NCBI RefSeq assembly: GCF_049651025.1
Contig: NZ_JBASBH010000054.1
Location: forward strand, 1-23,506
Source of the DNA: Parvibaculum sp049651025
Lineage (GTDB): Bacteria; Pseudomonadota; Alphaproteobacteria; Parvibaculales; Parvibaculaceae
Length of the DNA stretch: 23,506 nucleotides
Direction: 5' to 3'
Each line of letters opens with the position of its first letter. The first letter of the stretch is position 1. The position numbers were made by a program, and so were the translations under genes. The notes under the pieces are model-generated. The model saw only the letters and a program-made list of their open reading frames with translations, ran no database searches and had not been told where the DNA came from. Below are positions 1-7,249 of the stretch, piece by piece.

Positions 1-525
1 CTCAGCGGCTTCGATTTCCTCGTCCTCGTCGCGATCGCGACGCGTGAGGTCTTCGCCGGAGGCCTGACGCGTGGCTTCTTCTTCCGAGCGCGCGACATTG
101 ACCGTCACCGTCGAAATGACTTCGGGGTGAAGGGCGACGCGCACCTTGTGAAGGCCAATCGTCTTGATCGGGTGCTCAAGGGCAACCTGATTACGGTTGA
201 CCGAGAAACCGCCCGTGGTGACGCCATCGGCGATATCGCGGGTGGTGACCGAACCATAGAGCTGGCCCGTATCGCCAGCCTGACGCAACACGACGATCAC
301 GAGATCGTTGAGCTTGACCTGAACCTTTTCGGCTTCGCTGCGAAGCTCGAGGTTACGGGCTTCGAGCTGCGCGCGCTGCGCTTCGAAGCGAACCAGGTTT
401 TCCTTCGTCGCACGCAGCGCTTTCTTGCGCGGCAGCAGGAAATTACGGGCGAACCCGTCCTTCACCTGTACGACTTCACCCATTTGGCCGAGTTTCTCGA
501 CCCGTTCCAGAAGTACGACTTGCAT
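1..525 (-). CDS. rplI: 50S ribosomal protein L9 (partial, 3' end outside window)
   Basis: The product is ribosomal protein L9, a two-domain protein of the large subunit that binds 23S rRNA near the L1 stalk. The visible 175 codons begin MQVVLLERVEKLGQMGEVV and continue with KDGFARNFLLPRKKA, the classic L9 N-terminal signature at about residues 22-36. A long connecting helix rich in Glu, Arg and Gln follows (about 40-75), then the C-terminal domain. The last visible residues form an acidic/Arg tail (about 155-175) longer than in E. coli L9 (149 aa), as is common in alphaproteobacteria. No stop codon appears before the window edge, so the gene is cut at its 3' end. The ATG at 523-525 is preceded on the minus strand by an AGG-containing purine stretch. 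It is the third gene of an operon, 23 bp after rpsR. Confidence 0.96.
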   Translation of the reverse strand, partial: MQVVLLERVEKLGQMGEVVQVKDGFARNFLLPRKKALRATKENLVRFEAQRAQLEARNLELRSEAEKVQVKLNDLVIVVLRQAGDTGQLYGSVTTRDIADGVTTGGFSVNRNQVALEHPIKTIGLHKVRVALHPEVISTVTVNVARSEEEATRQASGEDLTRRDRDEDEEIEAAE

Positions 526-548
526 GAGTCTCTTTCCTTTTTCCGGGC

Positions 549-794
549 TCAGCCGATGACGTAGGGCAGGAGCGCGAGAAAGCGCGCGCGCTTGATGGCG
601 CGGGCAAGTTCACGCTGCTTTTTGGCGCTGACCGCAGTGATGCGGCTCGGCACGATCTTGCCGCGCTCGGAGATGTAGCGCTGCAGGAGCTTGATGTCCT
701 TGTGATCGATCTTCGGAGCGTTCGCACCGGAGAAGGGGCACGTCTTGCGGCGGCGGAAGAAGGGCCGGCGCGCGGGAGAAGCTGTGGTGTTCAT
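549..794 (-). CDS. rpsR: 30S ribosomal protein S18
   Basis: The 81-aa product is S18, which sits with S6 on the platform of the small subunit. The basic N-terminus is followed by the conserved FFRRRKTCPFSG stretch (about residues 12-23), then IDHKDIKLLQRYISERGKIVPSRITAVSAKKQRELARAIKRAR in conserved order through residue 70, and it ends in ALLPYVIG. Length and motifs match the family, which is usually 75-85 aa. Its ATG overlaps the rpsF stop codon by one base (TAATG arrangement), so translation is probably coupled to rpsF. This keeps production of the two binding partners S6 and S18 in step. The gene is complete and unremarkable. Confidence 0.97.
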   Translation of the reverse strand: MNTTASPARRPFFRRRKTCPFSGANAPKIDHKDIKLLQRYISERGKIVPSRITAVSAKKQRELARAIKRARFLALLPYVIG

Positions 795-1264
795 TATGCG
801 TTGTCTCCTGCAGAAGCGTCGTCACCACGCGGGAACCGCGGACGATCTCCACGGTCACGATCGAAGCCGCCGCTGCGCGGGCGATCGCCACGGTCAAAGC
901 GGTCGCCGCCGCGTCCACCGCCGCGCTCTTCGCGTCCGCCGCCACGATTCTGAAGCATGGCCGACTGGCCTTCTTCATGCTCTTCGACGCGGATGGTGAG
1001 GAAGCGCAGAACGTCTTCGTTCAGGCTCATCTGGCGCTCCATCTCGGCAACCGCCGCATGCGGCGCGTCGATGTTCATGAGTGCGTAATGACCCTTGCGG
1101 TTCTTCTTCACTTTGAACGAGAGGTTACGAAGACCCCAATATTCGTTCTTTGCGACGGAGCCGCCATTGTCCTTGATGATCGTCGTAAGCTGCTCGATGA
1201 GCGCCTCGACCTGTTGCTGCGACACGTCCTGTCGCGCAATGAGAATATGCTCGTATAGAGCCAT
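794..1264 (-). CDS. rpsF: 30S ribosomal protein S6 with an RG-rich C-terminal tail
   Basis: The 156-aa product is S6, first gene of the rpsF-rpsR-rplI operon. Residues 1-100 are the ferredoxin-like S6 core. It begins MALYEHILIARQDVS and includes NEYWGLRNLSFKVKKNRKGHY at 40-60 and the final core strand VLRFLTIRVEEHEEG at 85-99. After residue 106 comes a low-complexity tail of about 50 residues built from RGGG, RGGD, DRGDRPR and DRDRGD units, ending in an acidic DDASAGDNA. E. coli S6 (about 135 aa) also carries a flexible tail, which RimK extends with glutamates, but an Arg/Gly-rich tail is more typical of alphaproteobacteria. The start lies just downstream of an AGGAAAAGG-like purine tract in the minus-strand leader. 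A promoter and a structured leader lie upstream. Confidence 0.97.
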   Translation of the reverse strand: MALYEHILIARQDVSQQQVEALIEQLTTIIKDNGGSVAKNEYWGLRNLSFKVKKNRKGHYALMNIDAPHAAVAEMERQMSLNEDVLRFLTIRVEEHEEGQSAMLQNRGGGREERGGGRGGDRFDRGDRPRSGGFDRDRGDRPRFPRGDDASAGDNA

Positions 1265-1304
1265 TGAGCCTTTTCCTTTTATGTCCAGCCCTGGCGCAAA
1301 GCCC

Positions 1305-1333
1305 CCTTTGAGCCCCGAAAAAGGCTCGAAAGG
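1305..1333 (-). promoter_or_regulatory. Bulged stem-loop in the rpsF leader, candidate autoregulatory element
   Basis: In the transcript (minus) sense, arms CCTTT and GAGCC, with one bulged C between them, pair with GGCTC and AAAGG around an 8-nt loop TTTTTCGG. This gives ten base pairs with one bulge. It lies about 40-70 nt upstream of the rpsF start codon. A second small hairpin, GGGCT-AGA-AGCCC, lies at 1364-1376. The S6:S18 complex is known to bind a structured element in its own leader in many bacteria, so autoregulation is plausible. I have not shown that this stem has the required conserved features. No terminator-type U tract follows it. Confidence 0.4.
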
Positions 1334-1439
1334 ACTACCAAAGAAGCGGAGACACCGGAACCCGGGCTTCTAGCCCTGTCGAACCCGAAAAGGCGCGACG
1401 TTCCGTTCAGCCTCCAACCAAGGCCTTCAGAAGTGGCGC

Positions 1440-1467
1440 AATATAAGGAAATGGACCCAATAAGCAA
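1440..1467 (-). promoter_or_regulatory. Candidate sigma70-type promoter for rpsF-rpsR-rplI
   Basis: Reading the minus strand, TTGCTT (1462-1467) is followed after 16 bases by TATATT (1440-1445). Both hexamers are close to the sigma70 consensus. Transcription would start near 1433, leaving a leader of about 170 nt before the rpsF ATG. That is long enough to hold the stem-loops described at 1305-1333 and 1364-1376. It is the best promoter-like match in the 332-bp divergent region. Confidence 0.5.
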
Positions 1468-1515
1468 TAGCGGAAGCGGTGGTAACTGGGCCCGAAACGC
1501 CAAATGCCCGCCAAC

Positions 1516-1543
1516 TTGACTCAGCTTTATCAGACTGTATTTG
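1516..1543 (+). promoter_or_regulatory. Possible promoter for fabD
   Basis: TTGACT (1516-1521) matches the -35 consensus well. The best -10 at acceptable spacing (16 bases) is TATTTG (1538-1543), which is weak. It lies about 55 bp upstream of the fabD start. The -35 element is convincing but the -10 is not. No other gene or clear structure lies in the remaining divergent space (1468-1596). Confidence 0.3.
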
Positions 1544-1596
1544 TTGGGCAACTTCCGGACCACGAAGAGTCTGGAGAATAACGTCAGGGAGCGTCG

Positions 1597-2538
1597 ATGA
1601 GCAGGGCTTTTACCTTTCCGGGGCAGGGATCGCAGGCGGTCGGCATGGGCCGCGAGCTGGCCGAGGCTTTCGCCTCCGCGCGCGAGGTCTTTGAAGAGGT
1701 AAACGAGGCCTTGGGCCAGGACCTCTCCAAACTGATGTGGGAAGGCCCTCAGGAAGACCTGACCCTGACGGAAAACGCCCAGCCCGCCATCATGGCCGTT
1801 AGCCTCGCGGTTGTGCGCACCTTGGAAAGGGAAGGCGGCTTCAGCCTTGCCGACAAGGCGGCCTTCGTTGCCGGTCATTCGCTCGGTGAATATTCGGCGC
1901 TCGCCGCCGCAGGCTCGCTGACGATTGCGGATACGGCTCGCCTCCTGAAGCGGCGTGGCCTTGCCATGCAGCGCGCTGTGCCGGTCGGTCAGGGCGCGAT
2001 GGCGGCACTTCTGGGCCTCGAATTCGAGGCGGCGGCCGAAGTGGCGAAGGAAGCCGCGCAGGGCGACGTCTGCACGGCGGCCAATGACAATGGCGGCGGT
2101 CAGGTCGTGATCTCAGGCACCAAGGCAGCGGTTGAGCGCGCCATTGAAATCGCCAAGACGAAGGGCGCAAAGCGCAGCATGTTGTTGCCTGTCAGTGCGC
2201 CTTTCCATTGCTCGCTGATGAAGCCCGCCGCCGAAGAAATGGCGGAAGCGCTTTCGCAGGTCGATCTGAAAACACCCGCCATTCCGCTTGTGGCAAACGT
2301 CACCGCCTCGCGCGTTGCCGATCCCGCGACCATTCGCGAACTTCTTGTCGAGCAGGTCACCGGCATGGTGCGCTGGCGCGAAAGCGTTCTCTATATGGAA
2401 GCGCAGGGCGTTACGAGCTTCGTCGAAGTCGGCGCGGGCAAGGCGTTGACCGGCATGGTGAAGCGCATCGCCAAGGAAGCCGAAACCCTTTCCATCGGCA
2501 CTGCCGCCGACGTCGAAGCCTTTATCAAGACGCTTTAA
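1597..2538 (+). CDS. fabD: Malonyl-CoA:acyl carrier protein transacylase
   Basis: FabD moves malonyl from CoA to the phosphopantetheine of AcpP, supplying the extender unit for type II fatty acid synthesis in the cytoplasm. The 313-aa protein (E. coli, 309 aa) starts with FPGQGSQ (residues 7-13) and carries the nucleophile elbow GHSLGEYSAL with catalytic Ser95. Arg120 in the LLKRRGLAMQ segment matches the carboxylate-binding Arg, and His204 in APFHCSLM matches the catalytic His. The ferredoxin-like subdomain and C-terminal GAGKALTGMVKRI are intact. The ATG has an AGGGAG ribosome binding site about 7 nt upstream. It is first in the fatty acid cluster and is followed 9 bp later by fabG, whose ribosome binding site AAGGAG overlaps the fabD stop codon. 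Confidence 0.97.
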   Translation: MSRAFTFPGQGSQAVGMGRELAEAFASAREVFEEVNEALGQDLSKLMWEGPQEDLTLTENAQPAIMAVSLAVVRTLEREGGFSLADKAAFVAGHSLGEYSALAAAGSLTIADTARLLKRRGLAMQRAVPVGQGAMAALLGLEFEAAAEVAKEAAQGDVCTAANDNGGGQVVISGTKAAVERAIEIAKTKGAKRSMLLPVSAPFHCSLMKPAAEEMAEALSQVDLKTPAIPLVANVTASRVADPATIRELLVEQVTGMVRWRESVLYMEAQGVTSFVEVGAGKALTGMVKRIAKEAETLSIGTAADVEAFIKTL

Positions 2539-2547
2539 GGAGCCCTC

Positions 2548-3285
2548 ATGTTCGACCTCACAGGAAAATCGGCGCTGGTCACCGGCGCTTCAGGCGGCAT
2601 CGGCTCCGACATCGCCCGGGCGCTTCATGCGCAGGGCGCGACTGTTGCTCTGTCGGGCACGCGCAAGGAAGCGCTCGATGCGCTGGCCGCCGAACTGGGC
2701 GCCCGCACCCATGTGCTGCCCTGCAATCTCTCCGACGGCGCCGCCGTCGACGCGCTGCCCAAGCAGGCTGAAGAGGCGATGGGCGGGCTCGACATTCTCG
2801 TCAACAATGCGGGCCTCACCCGCGACAATCTCTTCATGCGGATGAAGGATGACGAATGGGATGAAGTCATCCGCGTCAACCTCACGGCAGGCTTCCGCCT
2901 TTCGCGCGCGAGCTTGCGCGGCATGATGAAACGCCGCTGGGGCCGCATCATTGGAATCACTTCGGTCGTCGGCGTCATGGGTAATCCGGGGCAGGGCAAT
3001 TATGCCGCGTCCAAGGCCGGCATGATCGGCATGACGAAGTCGCTGGCGCAGGAAGTCGCGAGCCGCAATATCACGGCAAATTGCGTCGCGCCCGGCTTCA
3101 TTCGCAGTGCGATGACGGACGCGCTGACGGACGATCAGAAGGGCCGCATCATGGGCACGATTCCGGCAGGGCGACTCGGCGAAGCGAGCGAAATTGCCGC
3201 CGCCGTTGTCTTTCTTTCGAGCGAAGAAGCCGCTTATGTGACCGGTCAGACGATCCACGTAAATGGCGGCATGGCGATGATCTGA
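2548..3285 (+). CDS. fabG: 3-oxoacyl-ACP reductase
   Basis: FabG is the NADPH-dependent ketoreductase that reduces 3-oxoacyl-ACP to 3-hydroxyacyl-ACP. The 245-aa protein is a classical short-chain dehydrogenase of the standard FabG length. It has a TGASGGIG cofactor loop at residues 12-19, NNAG at 86-89 and Asn111. The catalytic Ser139, Tyr152 and Lys156 lie in ITSVVG...GNYAASKAG. It ends with TGQTIHVNGGMAMI, typical of FabG. The preceding AAGGAG is 6 nt from the ATG, and translation is probably coupled to fabD. The position between fabD and acpP supports FabG over other short-chain reductases. Confidence 0.97.
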   Translation: MFDLTGKSALVTGASGGIGSDIARALHAQGATVALSGTRKEALDALAAELGARTHVLPCNLSDGAAVDALPKQAEEAMGGLDILVNNAGLTRDNLFMRMKDDEWDEVIRVNLTAGFRLSRASLRGMMKRRWGRIIGITSVVGVMGNPGQGNYAASKAGMIGMTKSLAQEVASRNITANCVAPGFIRSAMTDALTDDQKGRIMGTIPAGRLGEASEIAAAVVFLSSEEAAYVTGQTIHVNGGMAMI

Positions 3286-3353
3286 GCCTCACAGGTTCTG
3301 TTCTGTCGAGAAATTGCTATTGGATTCAGTCGTGTAGTCGCGTATTTCGATGC

Positions 3354-3380
3354 TTTGCATCTGCTGGCAGGGGATGCAAA
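3354..3380 (+). promoter_or_regulatory. Perfect 8-bp inverted repeat upstream of acpP
   Basis: TTTGCATC (3354-3361) and GATGCAAA (3373-3380) are exact reverse complements separated by 11 bases. They lie in the 257-bp gap between fabG and acpP. The loop holds CTGGCA (3364-3369), which could act as a -35 with TTAACT (3387-3392) as a weak -10 at 17-bp spacing. The palindrome would then be an operator for acpP. Alternatively it is a hairpin at the 3' end of the fabDG transcript, although no T-run follows. The rest of the gap (3393-3542) shows nothing clear except the acpP ribosome binding site. Confidence 0.4.
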
Positions 3381-3542
3381 ACTGTGTTAACTAGGCCCTC
3401 GATTTGGCTTGCGGTCCTGACTTGAAATGGGCCAGAAGAAGGGCAGTCTTTCCGCCGAATTCGATCACGTTGTTTCTTCGACGCCGAAGGCATGGGGAAA
3501 GAACGTGATGCCGGTCACAAACCAAGGATCTGAGGACTTAAA

Positions 3543-3782
3543 ATGAGTGATATCGGAGAACGCCTGAAGAAGATCGTGGTCGAGCACCTCGGCGTCGATG
3601 CCGACAAGGTGACTGAAAATGCGAGCTTCATCGATGATCTCGGTGCGGACAGCCTCGACAACGTCGAACTCGTCATGGCGTTCGAGGAAGAATTCGGCGT
3701 GGAAATCCCTGATGACGCAGCCGAGAAAATTCTGACTGTCAAAGACGCAATCGAGTTCGTCAAAGCGAACGCGAAGGCCTGA
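3543..3782 (+). CDS. acpP: Acyl carrier protein
   Basis: AcpP carries growing acyl chains on a 4'-phosphopantetheine arm for fatty acid, lipid A and phospholipid synthesis. The 79-aa acidic protein begins MSDIGERLKKIVVEHLGV and contains the modification motif GADSLDNVEL with Ser37 as the attachment site. Helix II, rich in Glu (VELVMAFEEEFGVEIPD), is the usual docking surface for partner enzymes. Length and sequence match the family. A GAGGA ribosome binding site lies about 8 nt upstream of the ATG. The 257-bp gap before it, with an inverted repeat, suggests its own promoter, as expected for one of the most abundant proteins. A strong GC hairpin follows the stop codon. Confidence 0.98.
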   Translation: MSDIGERLKKIVVEHLGVDADKVTENASFIDDLGADSLDNVELVMAFEEEFGVEIPDDAAEKILTVKDAIEFVKANAKA

Positions 3783-3791
3783 TTTCGGCTG

Positions 3792-3818
3792 GCGGGGCGC
3801 GGATGATCTGCGCCCCGC
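3792..3818 (+). terminator. Perfect 9-bp GC hairpin after acpP
   Basis: GCGGGGCGC (3792-3800) and GCGCCCCGC (3810-3818) are exact reverse complements with a 9-base loop, starting 10 bp after the acpP stop. The stem is very stable but is not followed by a run of T, so it does not look like a full intrinsic terminator. It more likely protects the acpP mRNA 3' end or attenuates read-through into fabF. That would allow AcpP to be made in excess of the enzymes. Confidence 0.5.
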
Positions 3819-3905
3819 GGCGGAACACGAGGCTCGTGGCGTCGGCTCGGGGCTCTGTTTCCGCCTGAACGACTCTCAAGAGTATCTGGGTGAGGTTGGA
3901 GCTAA

Positions 3906-5159
3906 ATGAGACGGGTAGTCGTCACTGGACTTGGCATGGTCTCGCCGCTCGGCGGCAACGTTGAAACGACGTGGTCGCGGATTCTCAAAGGCGAATCCGG
4001 CGCGCGCACGATCGAAAAATTCGACGTCTCGGATCTCCCCGCAAAAATCGCTTGCCCTGTGCCGCGCGAAGGCGAGGGCGCATTCATCCAGGACGACTGG
4101 ATGGACCCCAAGGAATCCAAGCGCGTCGACGATTTCATCGTCTTTGCGATGGCTGCTGCAACACAGGCGCTCAACGACGCCGGTTGGCACCCTTCCACCG
4201 AAGAAGAAAAGTGCCGCTCCGGCACCATGATCGGCTCCGGCATCGGCGGCCTTGAAGGCATCGCCGAAACCGCGCTGATCCTTCATGAAAAAGGCCCGCG
4301 TCGCGTCAGCCCGTTCTTCATTACTGGTCGCCTCATCAATCTCGCATCGGGCTATGTCTCGATCCGCCACGGGCTCAAGGGCCCGAACCATTCGGTCGTG
4401 ACGGCCTGCTCGACAGGCGCTCACGCCATCGGCGACGCAGCGCGCTTGATCGCGCTCGACGACGCGGATGTCATGGTCGCGGGCGGCGCTGAATCGGCCA
4501 TCTGCCGCATCGGCATTGCAGGCTTTGCCGCTTGCCGCGCGCTTTCCACCTCCTATAACGACACGCCCGAGCGCGCCTCGCGTCCTTACGACAAGGATCG
4601 CGACGGTTTCGTCATGGGCGAAGGCGCAGGCGTCGTCGTGCTTGAAGAATACGAGCACGCCAAGGCGCGCGGCGCGAAGATCTATGGCGAGATCGTGGGC
4701 TATGGCCTCTCGGGCGACGCCTATCACATCACCGCGCCCGCCGAAGATGGCGATGGCGGTTTCCGCTCGATGCAGGCTGCGCTGAAGCGTGCAGGCATCT
4801 CCCCGTCGGATATCGATTACGTGAACGCCCACGGCACCTCGACCATGGCTGACACGATCGAGCTTGGCGCCGTGTCGCGCCTGCTTGGCAATGCGGTCGG
4901 CACTGTCTCGATGTCCTCGACCAAATCCTCCATCGGCCATCTTCTCGGCGCGGCGGGCGCGGTCGAAGCAATTTTCTGCCTGCTCGCCATGCGCGACAGC
5001 ATGCTTCCGCCGACGCTCAACCTCGACAATCCGTCGGTCGAAACGGAGATGGACCTGGTGCCGCTCAAGGCGCGCGCCAAAGAGGTCAATTACGCCCTGT
5101 CGAACTCCTTCGGTTTCGGCGGCACCAATGCGTCGCTGGTGATGAAGAAGGTCAACTGA
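3906..5159 (+). CDS. fabF: 3-oxoacyl-ACP synthase II
   Basis: FabF condenses malonyl-ACP with acyl-ACP in each elongation round. The 417-aa thiolase-fold protein starts MRRVVVTGLGMVSPLG and has catalytic Cys168 in VVTACSTGAHAIG, His309 in NAHGTST and His344 in SSIGHLLGAAG. Lys340 and the FGFGGTNAS loop at 402-410 are also present. Cys-His-His is the KAS I/II triad, not the Cys-His-Asn of FabH. The length and the position after acpP favour FabF over FabB, although sequence motifs alone do not fully separate the two. The ATG is preceded by a GAGG-like ribosome binding site (GAGGTTGGAG). mltG starts on the base after its stop codon. Confidence 0.96.
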   Translation: MRRVVVTGLGMVSPLGGNVETTWSRILKGESGARTIEKFDVSDLPAKIACPVPREGEGAFIQDDWMDPKESKRVDDFIVFAMAAATQALNDAGWHPSTEEEKCRSGTMIGSGIGGLEGIAETALILHEKGPRRVSPFFITGRLINLASGYVSIRHGLKGPNHSVVTACSTGAHAIGDAARLIALDDADVMVAGGAESAICRIGIAGFAACRALSTSYNDTPERASRPYDKDRDGFVMGEGAGVVVLEEYEHAKARGAKIYGEIVGYGLSGDAYHITAPAEDGDGGFRSMQAALKRAGISPSDIDYVNAHGTSTMADTIELGAVSRLLGNAVGTVSMSSTKSSIGHLLGAAGAVEAIFCLLAMRDSMLPPTLNLDNPSVETEMDLVPLKARAKEVNYALSNSFGFGGTNASLVMKKVN

Positions 5160-6302
5160 TTGAGCGACGAGGGCGAAACGCCGGGGTCACAGCCTGCGCA
5201 AGCGCCCAAGCGGCGGCGGTTTCTCCGCGCCCTGCTTTTCATATCAGTTGTTTTGCCGAGCCTCGTGGCGCTTGTCGCGGGGGGCGTGTTTCTCTATGGC
5301 AAGTCGCGTTACGAGGCCAGAGGGTCGCTGGCTGAACCGACAATCGTCTGGTTGCAGCCCGGTATCGGCCTCACCGCCATCACTGACCGGCTGCACGCCG
5401 CCGGCGCCATCGATGACCCGCTGATTTTCCGCACGGCCGTTCGCCTCACCGGCGCGGCCGGATCGCTCAAAGCCGGCGAATATGAAATTGCGGCTTATGC
5501 GAGCATGGCCGATATTGTTCGTGTGCTGAGAGAGGGAAAGTCGATCGTCCACCGGATCACGATCCCTGAGGGCCTGACGAGCCAGCAAGCCATGGAGATC
5601 GTCAAGGCAGATCCTGTGCTGACCGGCGACATGCCGTTACTGCCTCCCGAAGGTGCATTGCTGCCCGAGACCTACAATTTCCTCAGGGGCACGACGCGGG
5701 TCGGTATTGTCTCGCGCATGCAGAAATCCGCGACAGCATTGATGACCGAACTCTGGCCCAAGCGTGCTGCGGGCCTGCCTTTCTCCACGCCGAACGAAGC
5801 GCTGATCCTCGCCTCCATTGTCGAAAAGGAGACGGGGCTTGCCGCAGAACGACCGAGGGTTGCCGCCGTCTTCGTCAATCGGCTGCGCCTGCCGATGCGA
5901 CTTCAGTCCGACCCGACAATCGTTTATGGCATCACGCGTGGAGCAGGGCCGCTTGGGCGGCCTATTCGCCGCAGCGAGATCTATCGCCCGACGCCGTACA
6001 ACACCTACCAGATCGATGGTTTGCCCCCGACGCCGATTTGCAATCCGGGCCGCGCCTCGATCGAAGCGGTGCTGAACCCGCCCGCGACCGACGATCTCTA
6101 TTTCGTCGCCGATGGAACGGGCGGCCACGCCTTTGCGCCGTCTCTGGCGGGGCATCAGCGCAATGTCGGCAACTGGCGCAAGATCGAGCGCCAGCAAGTT
6201 AAACAGCCGGAAAAGCCCGCCGAAACGGCACCCGCAAAGACCTCGCCCGCAAAAGCGCCAGCAACACCCATCGCAGCACCGAAAAGGCCCGGGGGCGGCT
6301 AG
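5160..6302 (+). CDS. mltG: Endolytic murein transglycosylase MltG
   Basis: MltG is an inner-membrane lytic transglycosylase that cleaves nascent glycan strands and so limits peptidoglycan chain length. The 380-aa protein has a short basic cytoplasmic segment (1-22, with KRRR), one membrane helix (about 23-46) and a LysM-like region (about 60-130). The YceG/MltG catalytic domain follows, with ASIVEKETG containing the catalytic Glu222 (Glu218 in E. coli). Downstream, NRLRLPMRLQSDPTIVYG and PTPYNTY are conserved. The last 40 residues are a Lys/Pro/Ala-rich tail of unknown role. The start is a TTG immediately after the fabF TGA, with AAGAAGG 8 nt upstream inside fabF, so translation is probably coupled. 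No better ATG start is in frame nearby. Confidence 0.94.
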   Translation: MSDEGETPGSQPAQAPKRRRFLRALLFISVVLPSLVALVAGGVFLYGKSRYEARGSLAEPTIVWLQPGIGLTAITDRLHAAGAIDDPLIFRTAVRLTGAAGSLKAGEYEIAAYASMADIVRVLREGKSIVHRITIPEGLTSQQAMEIVKADPVLTGDMPLLPPEGALLPETYNFLRGTTRVGIVSRMQKSATALMTELWPKRAAGLPFSTPNEALILASIVEKETGLAAERPRVAAVFVNRLRLPMRLQSDPTIVYGITRGAGPLGRPIRRSEIYRPTPYNTYQIDGLPPTPICNPGRASIEAVLNPPATDDLYFVADGTGGHAFAPSLAGHQRNVGNWRKIERQQVKQPEKPAETAPAKTSPAKAPATPIAAPKRPGGG

Positions 6303-6313
6303 TCCCGTCGCCT

Positions 6314-6322
6314 TGCTATACT
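6314..6322 (+). promoter_or_regulatory. Candidate extended -10 promoter upstream of yicC-gmk
   Basis: TGC followed by TATACT forms a good extended -10 element 40 bp upstream of the yicC ATG, in the 59-bp gap after mltG. No recognisable -35 lies upstream, which extended -10 promoters can tolerate. Transcription would start near 6329. It could give yicC and gmk expression independent of the fatty acid genes. Confidence 0.35.
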
Positions 6323-6361
6323 GCCCATCAGCTCCATTGTGATTCTCGGAAGGTTCCGCCG

Positions 6362-7249
6362 ATGCCGCTTACCAGCATGACAGGCTTTGCCCGCGCAGAT
6401 GGCGACAATGCCGTCGCGCGCTGGCACTGGGAGCTCAGAAGCGTCAACGGCAAGGGGCTAGACGTCCGTTTCCGCTTGCCCTCCGGTTTTGAGACCATCG
6501 AGGCGCGTCTGCGCGAGGAAATGGCGCGGCACTTGAAGCGCGGCAATGTACAGGCGTCCCTGTCGCTCGACCGCGTGAAGGCCGCAGCACCCTTGCGCGT
6601 CAACGAGGATGCGCTTGCCGTCGTCGTCGCGGCGATGAAGAGCCTTGGCGAGCGTATCGAGCTGATGCCGCCGCGCCCGGAAGGTATCCTCGCACTTCGC
6701 GGCGTGCTCGAATCCGTCGAAACCGAAGAGGTCGAGGAAGACCGCGCGGGCTTTGAGCAAGAACTGATCGCTTCGTTCGGCGAGGCGGCTGCGTCGCTCG
6801 CTCGCGCTCGTAGCGAAGAGGGCGCGAAGCTCGAAACGATCCTGACCGAGCAGGTAAACACGATCGAACGGCTGACCGCTCAGGCAGCGGCGTCGCCGTC
6901 TGCAGGCGTCGATGCAATGCGCGCACGCTTGAAGGCACAGATCGCCGAATTGCTCGGCGCATCGCCCGCTCTCTCCGAAGAGCGTCTTGCGCAAGAGGCG
7001 GCGCTGTTGGCGACGAAGGCCGATGTGCGCGAAGAGATCGACCGCCTGAGTGCGCATGTCGCCCAGGCGCGTGAGCTTTTCGCAGGGAGCGAGCCTGCGG
7101 GCCGCAGGCTGGATTTTTTGACCCAGGAATTCAACCGCGAGGCGAACACGCTTTGCTCCAAGGCGGCGGACGTCAGCCTGACCCGTATCGGCCTTGAACT
7201 GAAAGCCGTGATCGATCAATTGCGTGAGCAAATTCAAAATGTCGAATGA
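6362..7249 (+). CDS. yicC: YicC/YloC family endoribonuclease
   Basis: The 295-aa protein belongs to the YicC family (E. coli YicC, 287 aa), reported as an endoribonuclease linked to RNA turnover; its substrates in this organism are unknown. It begins with the family hallmark SMTGFARADG and WELRSVNGKGLDVRFRLP (residues about 5-40). A coiled, Glu/Ala-rich middle follows. It ends with the conserved C-terminal domain GRRLDFLTQEFNREANTLCSKAADVSLTRIGLELKAVIDQLREQIQNVE. GGAAGG lies 7-8 nt before the ATG. The gmk start codon lies inside its last codons, an arrangement (yicC next to gmk) that is widespread in bacteria and supports both calls. Confidence 0.93.
   Translation: MPLTSMTGFARADGDNAVARWHWELRSVNGKGLDVRFRLPSGFETIEARLREEMARHLKRGNVQASLSLDRVKAAAPLRVNEDALAVVVAAMKSLGERIELMPPRPEGILALRGVLESVETEEVEEDRAGFEQELIASFGEAAASLARARSEEGAKLETILTEQVNTIERLTAQAAASPSAGVDAMRARLKAQIAELLGASPALSEERLAQEAALLATKADVREEIDRLSAHVAQARELFAGSEPAGRRLDFLTQEFNREANTLCSKAADVSLTRIGLELKAVIDQLREQIQNVE

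Noticed and set aside
1279..1878. 199-codon minus-strand open frame crossing the rpsF-fabD gap into fabD
   Set aside because: A third of it covers the promoter and leader region and the rest is antisense to the conserved FabD N-terminus. No domain is recognisable.
3365..3377. TGGCA...GC resembling a sigma54 promoter upstream of acpP
   Set aside because: Only eight bases separate GG and GC, where ten are required, and a nutrient- or stress-type sigma54 promoter is unlikely for acpP.
3876..4940. 354-codon open frame antisense to fabF
   Set aside because: It lies opposite fabF, whose catalytic residues are all intact. Its translation has the Arg/Ala/His-rich bias of a reverse-frame shadow in GC-rich DNA and contains no recognisable domain.
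7224..7238. GTG start for gmk five codons upstream
   Set aside because: It would lengthen the overlap with yicC without a better ribosome binding site; the ATG at 7239 gives a normal guanylate kinase N-terminus.
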